From Deltaproteobacteria bacterium (GTDB lineage Bacteria > Myxococcota_A > Polyangia > Polyangiales > Houyiibacteriaceae), in NCBI GenBank assembly GCA_017644045.1, contig JAEPMI010000001.1, positions 550,470 to 614,469 of the forward strand: a stretch of 64,000 nucleotides of DNA, given 5' to 3'. The position numbers and the translations under genes are program-made. The notes under the pieces are model-generated. The model searched no databases. It was not told where the DNA came from and worked only from the letters and a program-made list of their open reading frames with translations. This document shows, in pieces, positions 15,061 through 24,312 of the stretch. The first letter of the stretch is position 1, and every line of letters starts with the position of its first letter.

Positions 15061-16392
15061 ATGAGCTGCCGCCCGATGAGCCGGATCCTCTTGTGCGCCG
15101 CGATGGTCCTCGGGGCCTGCGACTGTGACGAGAAGAGCGACATGGAGCGGCTCCGCGAGCAGGTGGACACCACGAAGGTGCACCTCTGGGTCGCGGCCAA
15201 GGTCGCCTTCACCAAGGCCAACTCCGACGACCCCACCGTGGTCGAGGCGCGGCAGCGGCTGATGGCGTTGATGGAGGCCTACCACGCGGGCGCAGTGGCC
15301 GACCCGGAGGACGTCGCCGAGGCGGACGCGGACGGCGACGGCGACGCGGACGAGCCGGTGAACACGCTCTCGGCCTCGGAGGCCGTCGACCTGGCGGTCG
15401 CGCTCTGGGAGCTGCGCGAGACCGGGGCGCGGATCGTGCGCGAGGACAGCGAAGACGAGCTCGACCCGGTCCTGCCGGTGCTCCTCCATTCGCGTGGCGT
15501 CCCGGACGCATTCGTGAGCCGCATCGACGCCAACACCGAGCACGCACTGCTGATGCTCGGCCTCTTCGTGGTGAAGCTGCACCCCAAGGGGCCCACGCCG
15601 GTACCCGTCGAGATCCTCCTCTACGAGGGGATGCACGTGAACGTCGACGAGCTCGGCTTCCCGGGGCTCAAGGATCCGACGCTCGCCGCGCGCAGCTACC
15701 TCTACGCCAACAGCGACTACTGCGACCTGGCCAAGGAGGACGCCGCGGCGCTCGACGAGGGCGAGGCCCAGCAGCTCTCGAACCTGTTGACCGAGCTCGG
15801 TGGCGAAGGACTCGGAGCGGAGGACGCCCGACGGGCCGCTGGCGCGCTCCAGGCCATCGGCCATGGCTCGACCGCGATCTGCTACCTGAACCGCGAGGAC
15901 GAGGACAACGCCAACGAGGAGCTCGAGGCGTTCGTGGACTCGGCCGAGCGGGGCGGGGCCGCGCCGGAAGACCTGGCGATCATCCGGGCGTACCTCGCAT
16001 ACAAGGGCGACGATCTGGCCGAGGCCCGGACCCAGCTCGCGCTGGCGAAGACCTCGGAACGCTTCGACGACGAGGAGCGCGCCGAGATCGACGAGCTCAT
16101 CGCGCAGATCGATCGCGAGGAGAGCGGCGCCCTGGATGGGTACTTCGACAAGGCCGCGCTCGGGACCGCTCTGCTCGCGGTCACCTGGCACGAGCTGGAG
16201 AAGGCCGGCGTCCTCGAGGCGCTCTCGGATTCCCCGCTCTTCCACGGAGTCTCGGACTTCGTGCGTGGCGGGACCAGCGCGGTGCGGAACGCCTCGCAGG
16301 CGGTCGATCAGGCCAGTGAGGCCGCGTCCGACACCGCCGAAGGGGTGGTCGAGGGCGGTCGCTCGCTGCTCGAGGGCATCCTCGGCGACTGA
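15061..16392 (+). CDS. hypothetical helical lipoprotein
   Basis: ATG at 15061 opens a lipoprotein signal ending LGACDCDEK (Cys20); ATG at 15076 is an alternative. The 443-residue body is acidic and mostly helical: an Asp-rich tract (EADADGDGDADEP, ~90), then helices that look like degenerate tetratricopeptide units (DLAIIRAYLAYKGDDLAEARTQLALAKTSERFDDEERAEI, ~300-345). The last ~50 residues have the small-residue amphipathic pattern (NASQAVDQASEAASDTAEGVVEGG) seen in coiled or late-embryogenesis-like helices. No catalytic motif. Probably an envelope protein of unknown role. Confidence 0.7.
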   Translation: MSCRPMSRILLCAAMVLGACDCDEKSDMERLREQVDTTKVHLWVAAKVAFTKANSDDPTVVEARQRLMALMEAYHAGAVADPEDVAEADADGDGDADEPVNTLSASEAVDLAVALWELRETGARIVREDSEDELDPVLPVLLHSRGVPDAFVSRIDANTEHALLMLGLFVVKLHPKGPTPVPVEILLYEGMHVNVDELGFPGLKDPTLAARSYLYANSDYCDLAKEDAAALDEGEAQQLSNLLTELGGEGLGAEDARRAAGALQAIGHGSTAICYLNREDEDNANEELEAFVDSAERGGAAPEDLAIIRAYLAYKGDDLAEARTQLALAKTSERFDDEERAEIDELIAQIDREESGALDGYFDKAALGTALLAVTWHELEKAGVLEALSDSPLFHGVSDFVRGGTSAVRNASQAVDQASEAASDTAEGVVEGGRSLLEGILGD

Positions 16393-16459
16393 AACGTCCC
16401 TGAAACCGGGCACATCGACGCTTGCCGAGGCGCCAGCCGAGGCGTAGCGTCGCGGCCGT

Positions 16460-18157
16460 ATGAGCGATCCCAGAGAGGACGAGGGACAGCCCGGAAACTT
16501 CGTGGCGGATCGGGTCCGCGAGGACCTGGAGTCCGGCACCAAGGGCGGGCGCGTGGTCACCCGCTTTCCGCCGGAGCCGAACGGCTACCTCCACATCGGC
16601 CACGCGAAGAGCATCTGCCTGAACTTCGGGCTCGCGGCGCTCTCGCCCGAAGGCCGCTGCCACCTGCGCTTCGACGACACCAACCCCGAGGTCGAGAGCC
16701 CGGAGTACGTCGAGGCGATCCGTCGAGACATCCAGTGGCTCGGCTTCGATTGGGGCGAGCACGAGTACTACGCGAGCGACTACTTCGATCAGCTCTACGC
16801 CTGGGCCGAACAGCTCGTGAAGAAGGGCCTCGCCTACGTCGACAGCCGACCGCTCGAGGCCATCCGCGAGACCCGAGGCGACTTCCACCGACCGGGCGAG
16901 AACAGCCCCTTCCGCGACCGCAGCGTCGAGGAGAACCTCGAGCTTCTCCGGAAGATGAAGGCCGGTGAGCTCGAAGAGGGCTCCGCGGTGCTCCGCGCGA
17001 AGATCGACATGCAGTCGAAGGACCTGAAGCTCCGGGATCCGCTGATGTACCGGATCAAGAAGGTCACCCACCATCGGACCGGCGACACCTGGTCGATCTA
17101 CCCGATGTACGACTGGGCTCACGGCCAGTCCGACGCGATCGAGGGCGTGACCTACTCGGTCTGCTCGCTCGAGTTCGTGAACCACCGTCCGCTCTACAAC
17201 TGGTTCCTGAAGGCGCTCGAGATCGAGCAACCGCCGGAGCAGATCGAGTTCGGTCGGCTGAACCTCAGCTACACCGTGCTCAGCAAGCGCAAGCTGCTGC
17301 AGCTCGTCGAGGAGAAGCACGTCGCCGGTTGGGACGACCCGCGAATGCCGACCATCGCCGGGATGCGCCGCCGCGGCTTCACGCCCGAAGCCATCCGCGC
17401 TTTCGCGGACCGCATCGGCGTGAGCAAGAACGACGGCGTCGTCGACGTCGGCCACCTCGAGTACGCGATCCGCGAGGACCTGAACGAGACCTCGTTCCGG
17501 AAGATGGGCGTGCTGAAGCCCCTCGAGCTGGAGATCACCAACTGGCCCGAGGGGAAGGTGTACGAGGCCGAGCTCGACAACATCCCGAAGAACGACGAGG
17601 CCGGCACCCGGAAGGTGCCCTTCTCCGGCCGGGTCTTCGTGGAGCAGGAAGACTTCATGGAGGACGCGCCGAAGAAGTGGTGGCGTCTCGCGCCCGGCAA
17701 GGAGGTGCGCCTCCGAGGCGCGGCCCTCGTCACCGTGAACGAGGTCGTGAAGAACGACGCCGGCGAGGTCGTGAAGCTGCAGTGCACCTGGGACCCGGAG
17801 TCGGAGGGCGGCAACGCCGCGGACGGCCGAAAGGTGAAGGGCACGGTCCACTGGGTGAGCGCGGACCACGCGGTCGACGCCGAGGTGCGCCTCTACGACC
17901 GGCTCTTCGCGGAGGACGACCCGAGCGACCTCCTGGAGAGCTTGAACCCCGACAGCCTCGAAGTGCTGACCGGCTGCAAGCTCGAGCCCGGCATCGCCGA
18001 CCTGCCGCCCGAGAGCCGAATCCAGCTCGAACGCACCGGCTACTTCGTCACGGACGCCAGAGATCACGTCCCTGGTGAAAAAGTCGTGCTCAACCGGACG
18101 ATTCCCCTGAAGGACAGCTGGGCGAAGCTCGCGAAGAAGATGGGTGTGCGAAAGTAG
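16460..18157 (+). CDS. glnS: glutaminyl-tRNA synthetase
   Basis: At 565 residues it matches GlnRS length (554 in E. coli). The class I motifs are present: FPPEPNGYLHIGHAKS with HIGH at 45-48, RFDDTNPE (~73), and the KMSKS equivalent VLSKRK (~273-278). The GlnRS-type C-terminal beta-barrels follow (ALVTVNEVVKND, GTVHWVSADHAVDAEVRLYDRLF). GlnRS charges tRNA-Gln directly, so if this is the only route the organism would not need the amidotransferase pathway (inference). A Ser/Thr kinase gene begins 5 bases after its stop, followed closely by a permease and a second kinase. Confidence 0.97.
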   Translation: MSDPREDEGQPGNFVADRVREDLESGTKGGRVVTRFPPEPNGYLHIGHAKSICLNFGLAALSPEGRCHLRFDDTNPEVESPEYVEAIRRDIQWLGFDWGEHEYYASDYFDQLYAWAEQLVKKGLAYVDSRPLEAIRETRGDFHRPGENSPFRDRSVEENLELLRKMKAGELEEGSAVLRAKIDMQSKDLKLRDPLMYRIKKVTHHRTGDTWSIYPMYDWAHGQSDAIEGVTYSVCSLEFVNHRPLYNWFLKALEIEQPPEQIEFGRLNLSYTVLSKRKLLQLVEEKHVAGWDDPRMPTIAGMRRRGFTPEAIRAFADRIGVSKNDGVVDVGHLEYAIREDLNETSFRKMGVLKPLELEITNWPEGKVYEAELDNIPKNDEAGTRKVPFSGRVFVEQEDFMEDAPKKWWRLAPGKEVRLRGAALVTVNEVVKNDAGEVVKLQCTWDPESEGGNAADGRKVKGTVHWVSADHAVDAEVRLYDRLFAEDDPSDLLESLNPDSLEVLTGCKLEPGIADLPPESRIQLERTGYFVTDARDHVPGEKVVLNRTIPLKDSWAKLAKKMGVRK

Positions 18158-18162
18158 CGGCC

Positions 18163-19587
18163 GTGGTGGGCATCGACATCGGCTCGACCCTGGGGCCCTA
18201 TCGGCTGGTCGCCGAGCTGGGCGAAGGCGGCATGGCCCGCCTCTTCCTCGGGTTGCGCACGATGGCCGACGGCTCGACGCGCGAGGCCGCCATCAAGGTC
18301 ATCCGGCCGGAGCACCTCCGAGACGAGGCGTTCATCGAGATGTTCCTCGACGAAGGCCGCATCGCGTCCTTCGTGAACAGCCCACAGGTCGTCCGCATCA
18401 CGGAGGTCGGCGAGGTCGGCGGCACCTACTTCATGGCGATGGAGTTCCTCCACGCCGTCACGCTGGCGACGTTCCTCAAGGAGCTCTACCGACTCGACCG
18501 ACGCCCGAGCCCGGAGGTCGCCGTCGCCATCTGCACCCGGGTCGCCGAAGGTCTCCACGCCGCCCACGAGACGCGCGACGAGAGCGGGCGCTTGCTAGAC
18601 GTCGTCCACCGAGACGTGAGCCCGTCGAACATCCTGCTTGGCTGCAGCGGCTCGGTGAAGCTGATCGACTTCGGCATCGCCAAGGCGCAGGGGCGCCTGC
18701 ACAAGACCTCCTACGGCCGCACGAAGGGCAAGCTGCGCTACATGGCGCCGGAGCAGATGCGCCGGAACGACGTCGACAAGCGGGCCGACATCTGGTCGCT
18801 CGGGGTCGTGCTCTGGGAGACGCTCGCGACGCGGCGGCTCTACGGGAGCTCGGGCGATCTGGACGTGGTGCGCACGGCCCTCGAGGGCGGGCTGCAGCCG
18901 CCGGGCGCGTACGCCGACGTGCCCTTCGCGATCGATCGGGCGGTCATGCGCTGCCTCCAGGTCGACCGGGAGAAGCGACCGCCCACCGCGGGAGAAGCCG
19001 CAGCGATCCTCCGAGAGTCGTCACCGGAGGCGGCGGCCATTCGCGACCAGGAGCTGAGCTCGCTGGTGTGGGCCGTGTGCGGACACGTCCTCGACAACCG
19101 CGCGCGCTCGCTGCCCATCGAGCTGCCGACCCGCAAGACCCTGACCACCCTCGAGCCCAAGCCCGCGGTGGCGCTCCAGAAGTTCAGCGAGTTCCTCGAC
19201 GAGGCCGACGACGCGACCGTGGTCGGCGAGCTCAGCGAAGACGACCTCGCGTCGATCGGCGCCAAGTCCATGTCGCTGGCGCCGCCGAGCCCCGAAGACC
19301 ACAAGATCACCCGGCGAGCGATCCCGGGCGGCGCCGAGCAGCCGACCGCCGGGGCGATCCCGAGCAGCAAGGGCGCGGCCGCCACCATCATCGACGGCAC
19401 GCCACCTCCGGGCCCTGCCGCTCCGGTGCCGATGCCCGCGCGTACGCGGGTGGACACCGCCGGCGGCCTTCGACCGGCCGTCACCCCCAAGAAGAAGCCG
19501 CTACCCCTCTGGCTGCTCCTGGCGTTGGCGATCGGCGGAGCGGTCCTGACCGGAGTGCTCTCCTACGCACTGGTCCGCTACCTGTGA
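18163..19587 (+). CDS. Hanks-type Ser/Thr protein kinase with C-terminal membrane anchor
   Basis: GTG at 18163, 474 residues. The kinase domain fills ~8-290: Gly loop GEGGMA, invariant Lys in AAIKVI (~45), catalytic loop VVHRDVSPSN (~147-156) with the usual Lys after HRD-x replaced by Ser, LIDFG (~167), activation-segment end MAPEQ, and RADIWSLGVVLWE. Replacement of the loop Lys by Ser is common in myxobacterial kinases, so activity is likely. A Pro/Ala-rich linker and one membrane helix (PLWLLLALAIGGAVLTGVLSYALV, ~448-472) end the protein with almost nothing outside the membrane. It lies 5 bases after glnS and 10 before a permease gene; it is a paralogue of the 21075 kinase. Confidence 0.93.
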   Translation: MVGIDIGSTLGPYRLVAELGEGGMARLFLGLRTMADGSTREAAIKVIRPEHLRDEAFIEMFLDEGRIASFVNSPQVVRITEVGEVGGTYFMAMEFLHAVTLATFLKELYRLDRRPSPEVAVAICTRVAEGLHAAHETRDESGRLLDVVHRDVSPSNILLGCSGSVKLIDFGIAKAQGRLHKTSYGRTKGKLRYMAPEQMRRNDVDKRADIWSLGVVLWETLATRRLYGSSGDLDVVRTALEGGLQPPGAYADVPFAIDRAVMRCLQVDREKRPPTAGEAAAILRESSPEAAAIRDQELSSLVWAVCGHVLDNRARSLPIELPTRKTLTTLEPKPAVALQKFSEFLDEADDATVVGELSEDDLASIGAKSMSLAPPSPEDHKITRRAIPGGAEQPTAGAIPSSKGAAATIIDGTPPPGPAAPVPMPARTRVDTAGGLRPAVTPKKKPLPLWLLLALAIGGAVLTGVLSYALVRYL

Positions 19588-19597
19588 GCGGGGACCG

Positions 19598-21055
19598 GTG
19601 AGCGAGGAACGGAAGGGCGTCCGATACGAGGACGTCGAAGACGGCTACTTCGAGGAGCGTGGCCTCCGTCGCTACGCCGGGGTCTGGTCGCTGTGGGCGC
19701 TCGGGGTCGGCGCGGTCATCAGCGGCGACTTCTTCGGCTGGAACTTCGGGCTCGCGGACGGCGGCTTCGGCGGCCTCTTGGTCGCCACGGGGATCGTGAC
19801 CGTCATGTACCTGGGGCTCTGCTTCAGCATCGCGGAGATGTCGGCCGCGCTGCCGCACACCGGTGGCGCCTACTCCTTCGCGCGCTCGGCGATGGGTCCC
19901 TGGGGCGCCTACGTCACCGGGCTCGCCGAGAACCTCGAGTACGTGCTGACGCCGGCGGTCATCGTCGTGGGCGTCGGCGGCTATCTGGGCTCGGTCTTCG
20001 GCACCGGCCCGGAGTGGGCGCCCGCCTGGTGGGCGGGCTGCTACGCGCTCTTCGTCGGGCTGAACGTCGTCGGCGTGGAGACCTCGTTCCGCTTCACCGT
20101 GTTGGTGACCTTTCTGGCCCTCGGCGTGCTCGCGGTCTTCTGGGTCGGCGCCATTCCCCACTTCGACTGGGAGGTCGCCAAGGGCAGCCGCGGATGGTTC
20201 CCGAGCGGCGCCATGGGCGTGTTCGCGGCGATGCCCTTCGCGATCTGGTTCTTCCTCGCCATCGAGGAGCTCCCGCTCGCCGCCGAGGAGGCGCACGACC
20301 CCGTCCGCGATCTCCCGCGCGGCATCATGTGGGGTCTCGCCACGCTGATCGTCGCGGCGTTCCTCACGCTCTTTTTGGCCGCCGGCATCCCGCCCGGTAC
20401 CGACGCGCTCGCCTCGAGCGACGAGCCGCTCTTCGCCGGTCTGCAGACGATCTTCGGCCAGGGCATCGGGGCCAAGGTCCTCGCCCTGCTCGCGGTCACC
20501 GGGCTCATCGCCAGCTTCCACTCGATCGTCTTCGCCTACGGCCGGCAGATCTACTCTCTCTCACGCGCTGGCTACTTCCCCCGCTGGCTCTCGCTGACCC
20601 ACCCGAAGCGGAAGACGCCGCACGTGGCGCTCGTGGTCGGCGCGCTGATCGGCTACGGCGTCGCGTACCTCATCCACGCGCTGGGGTCGGACCATCCGGT
20701 GGGCGCGGTCCTGCTGAACATGGCCGTCTTCGGGGCCGTGATCGCCTACGCGCTGCAGATGGTGAGCTACCTGCTGCTGCGGAAGCGACGCCCGGACATG
20801 GAGCGCCCCTACCGGAGCCCGCTGGGTAGCGCCGGCGCCGTGGTCGCGCTGCTGATCGCCCTGGCCTGCCTGGTCGGGCTCTTCGTCGTCGATCCCGTCT
20901 ATCAGCTGGTCGTCCTGGCGACGGCGGTCTGGTACCTGCTCGGGCTGGCGTACTTCCAATTCTTCGCCCGCCACAAGCTGGTGTACTCGCCCGAAGAGGC
21001 CTTCGCGGAGGGGGAAGGAGGGCCTGATGGGAGCGATGGCCCAGCGGAGCCATGA
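19598..21055 (+). CDS. APC-superfamily amino-acid permease, ethanolamine-permease-like
   Basis: GTG at 19598, 485 residues with about twelve membrane helices. The N-terminal block (GVWSLWALGVGAVISGDFFGWNFGLADGGFGG) is close to bacterial ethanolamine permeases (EutP/Eat type), and ALPHTGGAYSFARSAMGPWGAY is the APC consensus of helix 3. EELPLAAEEAHDPVRDLPRGI is the cytoplasmic loop between helices 6 and 7. It should import ethanolamine or an amino acid with protons; substrate specificity is not proven by sequence. It is sandwiched between two paralogous Ser/Thr kinase genes, both in the same direction, suggesting control by phosphorylation (inference). Confidence 0.88.
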   Translation: MSEERKGVRYEDVEDGYFEERGLRRYAGVWSLWALGVGAVISGDFFGWNFGLADGGFGGLLVATGIVTVMYLGLCFSIAEMSAALPHTGGAYSFARSAMGPWGAYVTGLAENLEYVLTPAVIVVGVGGYLGSVFGTGPEWAPAWWAGCYALFVGLNVVGVETSFRFTVLVTFLALGVLAVFWVGAIPHFDWEVAKGSRGWFPSGAMGVFAAMPFAIWFFLAIEELPLAAEEAHDPVRDLPRGIMWGLATLIVAAFLTLFLAAGIPPGTDALASSDEPLFAGLQTIFGQGIGAKVLALLAVTGLIASFHSIVFAYGRQIYSLSRAGYFPRWLSLTHPKRKTPHVALVVGALIGYGVAYLIHALGSDHPVGAVLLNMAVFGAVIAYALQMVSYLLLRKRRPDMERPYRSPLGSAGAVVALLIALACLVGLFVVDPVYQLVVLATAVWYLLGLAYFQFFARHKLVYSPEEAFAEGEGGPDGSDGPAEP

Positions 21056-21074
21056 AAGCTGGTAACCTGACCGC

Positions 21075-22406
<1,332 letters not shown>

Positions 22407-22424
<18 letters not shown>

Positions 22425-22994
22425 CGCGCGCACGGCGTCGACGGTCTCGCGGAGCTCGTCGAGGATCGCGTGGGACCAGCCTTCACCGAGGGCGTCGACC
22501 ACGGCGCCGTAGTACCAGAGCGAGCCTTCCTTCTTGCCGGTGAAGCGCTCCCAGAGCTCGTCACCGATCGTGTGGAGGTCCCGAAGGATCGAGCGGGCGT
22601 TGTGCAGCTTGTCCGCCGCGCTGATGAGCTTGAGCTCCTCGGGCTCGTTCCGGAGCTCCTCGAGGTAGGTCTCCTTGCGCTCTCGCCAAGGCGGCTTCGG
22701 GAACTCGGTGGTGTCGCTGAGCTGCTCGACCAGCCGCCGCACCCGTGCTCCGAAGCGCTCCTCCAGGTCCTCACCCGTCGCGCCCCGGATGTCCTCGAGG
22801 TAGTCGTGGAGGAGCGCCGCGATCATCTGGTCCTCGTCGCCGCCGTACTCGCCGACGGTGACCATCACCTGGAAGAGGTGCGTGAGGTAGGGGACGCCGC
22901 TCCCCTTCCGGTAGTGGGTTCGGAAGGCATCGGTGGCGAGCGCGATCGCTCGGTCGAGGCGCTTCGTGTACATGGGCTCGGCGCCGGAGGTCAT
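22407..22994 (-). CDS. HD-domain protein, RelA/SpoT-hydrolase-like
   Basis: The 195-residue protein has the HD hydrolase arrangement of small SpoT/MESH-type proteins: YLTHLFQVMVTV with the first His (~35-46), AALLHDYLEDI with the HD pair (~60-70), ERFGARVRRLVEQLSD (~80-95), and KLISAADKLHNARSIL (~125-140) with the conserved D and N. The synthetase domain is missing, as in small alarmone hydrolases, so it might degrade (p)ppGpp or another nucleotide (inference). It starts 4 bases after corA ends and is probably co-transcribed with it. Confidence 0.88.
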
Positions 22995-22998
22995 CGCG

Positions 22999-24102
22999 TC
23001 ACAACCATTTCTTTCGTCGGAAGAAGAAGAGCATGCCCACGCCGATGAGCAGCATGACCGTGATCAGCGCCGGGTAGCCGAAGCGCCAGTCGAGCTCCGG
23101 CATGTTGTACGGCGAGTCGGTGTCGAAGTTCATCCCGTAGACGCCCGCGAGAAAGCCCAAGGGGATGAAGATGGTGGCGATGATGGTCAGGACCTTCATC
23201 ACCTCGTTCATCTTGTGGCTCACCTGGGAGAGGTGGACGTCCATCAGCGTGCTGACGACCTCTCGCTCGCTCTCGAGCAGGTCGACGATCTGCACGGCGT
23301 GGTCCGCGACGTCTCGCAGGTAGACACGGGTGTCGTCGGAGACGCGGGTGCCTTCCACCCGCTCGAGCTGACCGATCGCCTCGCGAAGCGGCCAGAGCGC
23401 GCGGCGCAGCATGATCAGCTCCCGGCGTACCTCGTAGAGGCTCTCGATGACGGGCTCGTCGTCGGTGCCGCGGAGGATGCGCTCCTCCTCGTCCTCGAGG
23501 CGAATGCTGATCTCCTCGATGAGCGGGAAGACGCTGTCGACCACCGAGTCGAGCAGCGCGTAGAGCAGGTAGTCGGCGCCCGCGGTCCGGATCCGGCCGC
23601 GCGCCTCTCGGATGCGCGAGCGGATGGGGTCGAAGACGTCGCCCTCGCGCTCTTGGAACGTGATGACGAAGCCATCGCCGAGGAAGAACGAGACCTGCTC
23701 GATGTCGAGGCCGCGGTCCGGGACTCGCTGCGCCATTCGGAGGACGGCGAAGTCCGCCTCCTCGTAGGGCTCGACCTTCGGGCGCTGCTCGGTGCTGAGC
23801 ACGTCCTCCAGCGCCAGGCGGTGGAGCCCGAAGTGCTCCCCGATCTGGCGGAGGAGCTCGACGTCCGCCAAGCCCCTCACGTCGAGCCAGAGCACCTTGG
23901 GGTTCTTCCGCTGGAGCACCGCGACCTCGGCGATCGACGAGCACTCGGCCTCGTGGAGCTTGTTGGGGCCGTACGCGATGACCCGCATCTTGCTCGGCTC
24001 GGCGGTCGGATCGGCGCGCAGCGTACCCGGGACCGCGCCGACCTCTCGCTGTCGACGCCCACCGATTCGGAGCCGCGGCTGCTTTTGCTTCTTTCGGGCC
24101 AT
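22999..24102 (-). CDS. corA: CorA-family magnesium/cobalt transporter
   Basis: 367 residues. The large cytoplasmic N-terminal domain ends in a long helix (VVSTLMDVHLSQVSHKMNEVMKVLTIIATIFIPLGFLAGVYGMN) that runs into membrane helix 1 and the signature GMN (323-325), followed by an acidic loop and membrane helix 2 (ALITVMLLIGVGMLFFF) and a basic tail. This is the complete CorA topology; the protein forms a pentamer that lets Mg2+ or Co2+ into the cell. The HD gene follows after 4 bases. Upstream (24103-24312) lies the divergent promoter region shared with the vWA lipoprotein gene. Confidence 0.95.
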   Translation of the reverse strand: MARKKQKQPRLRIGGRRQREVGAVPGTLRADPTAEPSKMRVIAYGPNKLHEAECSSIAEVAVLQRKNPKVLWLDVRGLADVELLRQIGEHFGLHRLALEDVLSTEQRPKVEPYEEADFAVLRMAQRVPDRGLDIEQVSFFLGDGFVITFQEREGDVFDPIRSRIREARGRIRTAGADYLLYALLDSVVDSVFPLIEEISIRLEDEEERILRGTDDEPVIESLYEVRRELIMLRRALWPLREAIGQLERVEGTRVSDDTRVYLRDVADHAVQIVDLLESEREVVSTLMDVHLSQVSHKMNEVMKVLTIIATIFIPLGFLAGVYGMNFDTDSPYNMPELDWRFGYPALITVMLLIGVGMLFFFRRKKWL

Positions 24103-24205
24103 TGGCCACGAAAGGGTGACGGAGAACGGCTCGGAGGGTGAAATTCGCTTCGGGTGAAGGGGCTCGGACGTGCCCCCGAGAGGGTGTATTCAAACGTGTT
24201 CCAGC

Positions 24206-24248
24206 GTTCACGGGACGCGACGAGAGTTCACGGTCGGACAGTGTTCAC
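24206..24248. promoter_or_regulatory. three direct GTTCAC repeats in a divergent promoter region
   Basis: GTTCAC occurs at 24206, 24226 and 24243 between the divergent corA and vWA-lipoprotein genes, at spacings of 20 and 17 bases; a related GTGTTCC lies at 24195. Spacing near two helical turns suggests a regulator binding on one face of the DNA. No matching regulator gene is in the window. Confidence 0.35.
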
Positions 24249-24312
24249 ATCGCTGCAATCATTGGGTTTTTCGAGACGGAATCGTGGCACGATCCTTCCA
24301 AGGGGACGAGGC

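Noticed and set aside
24285-24300. A second sigma-54-like element (perfect -24 half, CC in place of GC at -12)
   Set aside because: The -12 GC is missing and the ATG at 24313 is only 13 bases downstream, leaving no room for a leader with the observed ribosome site.
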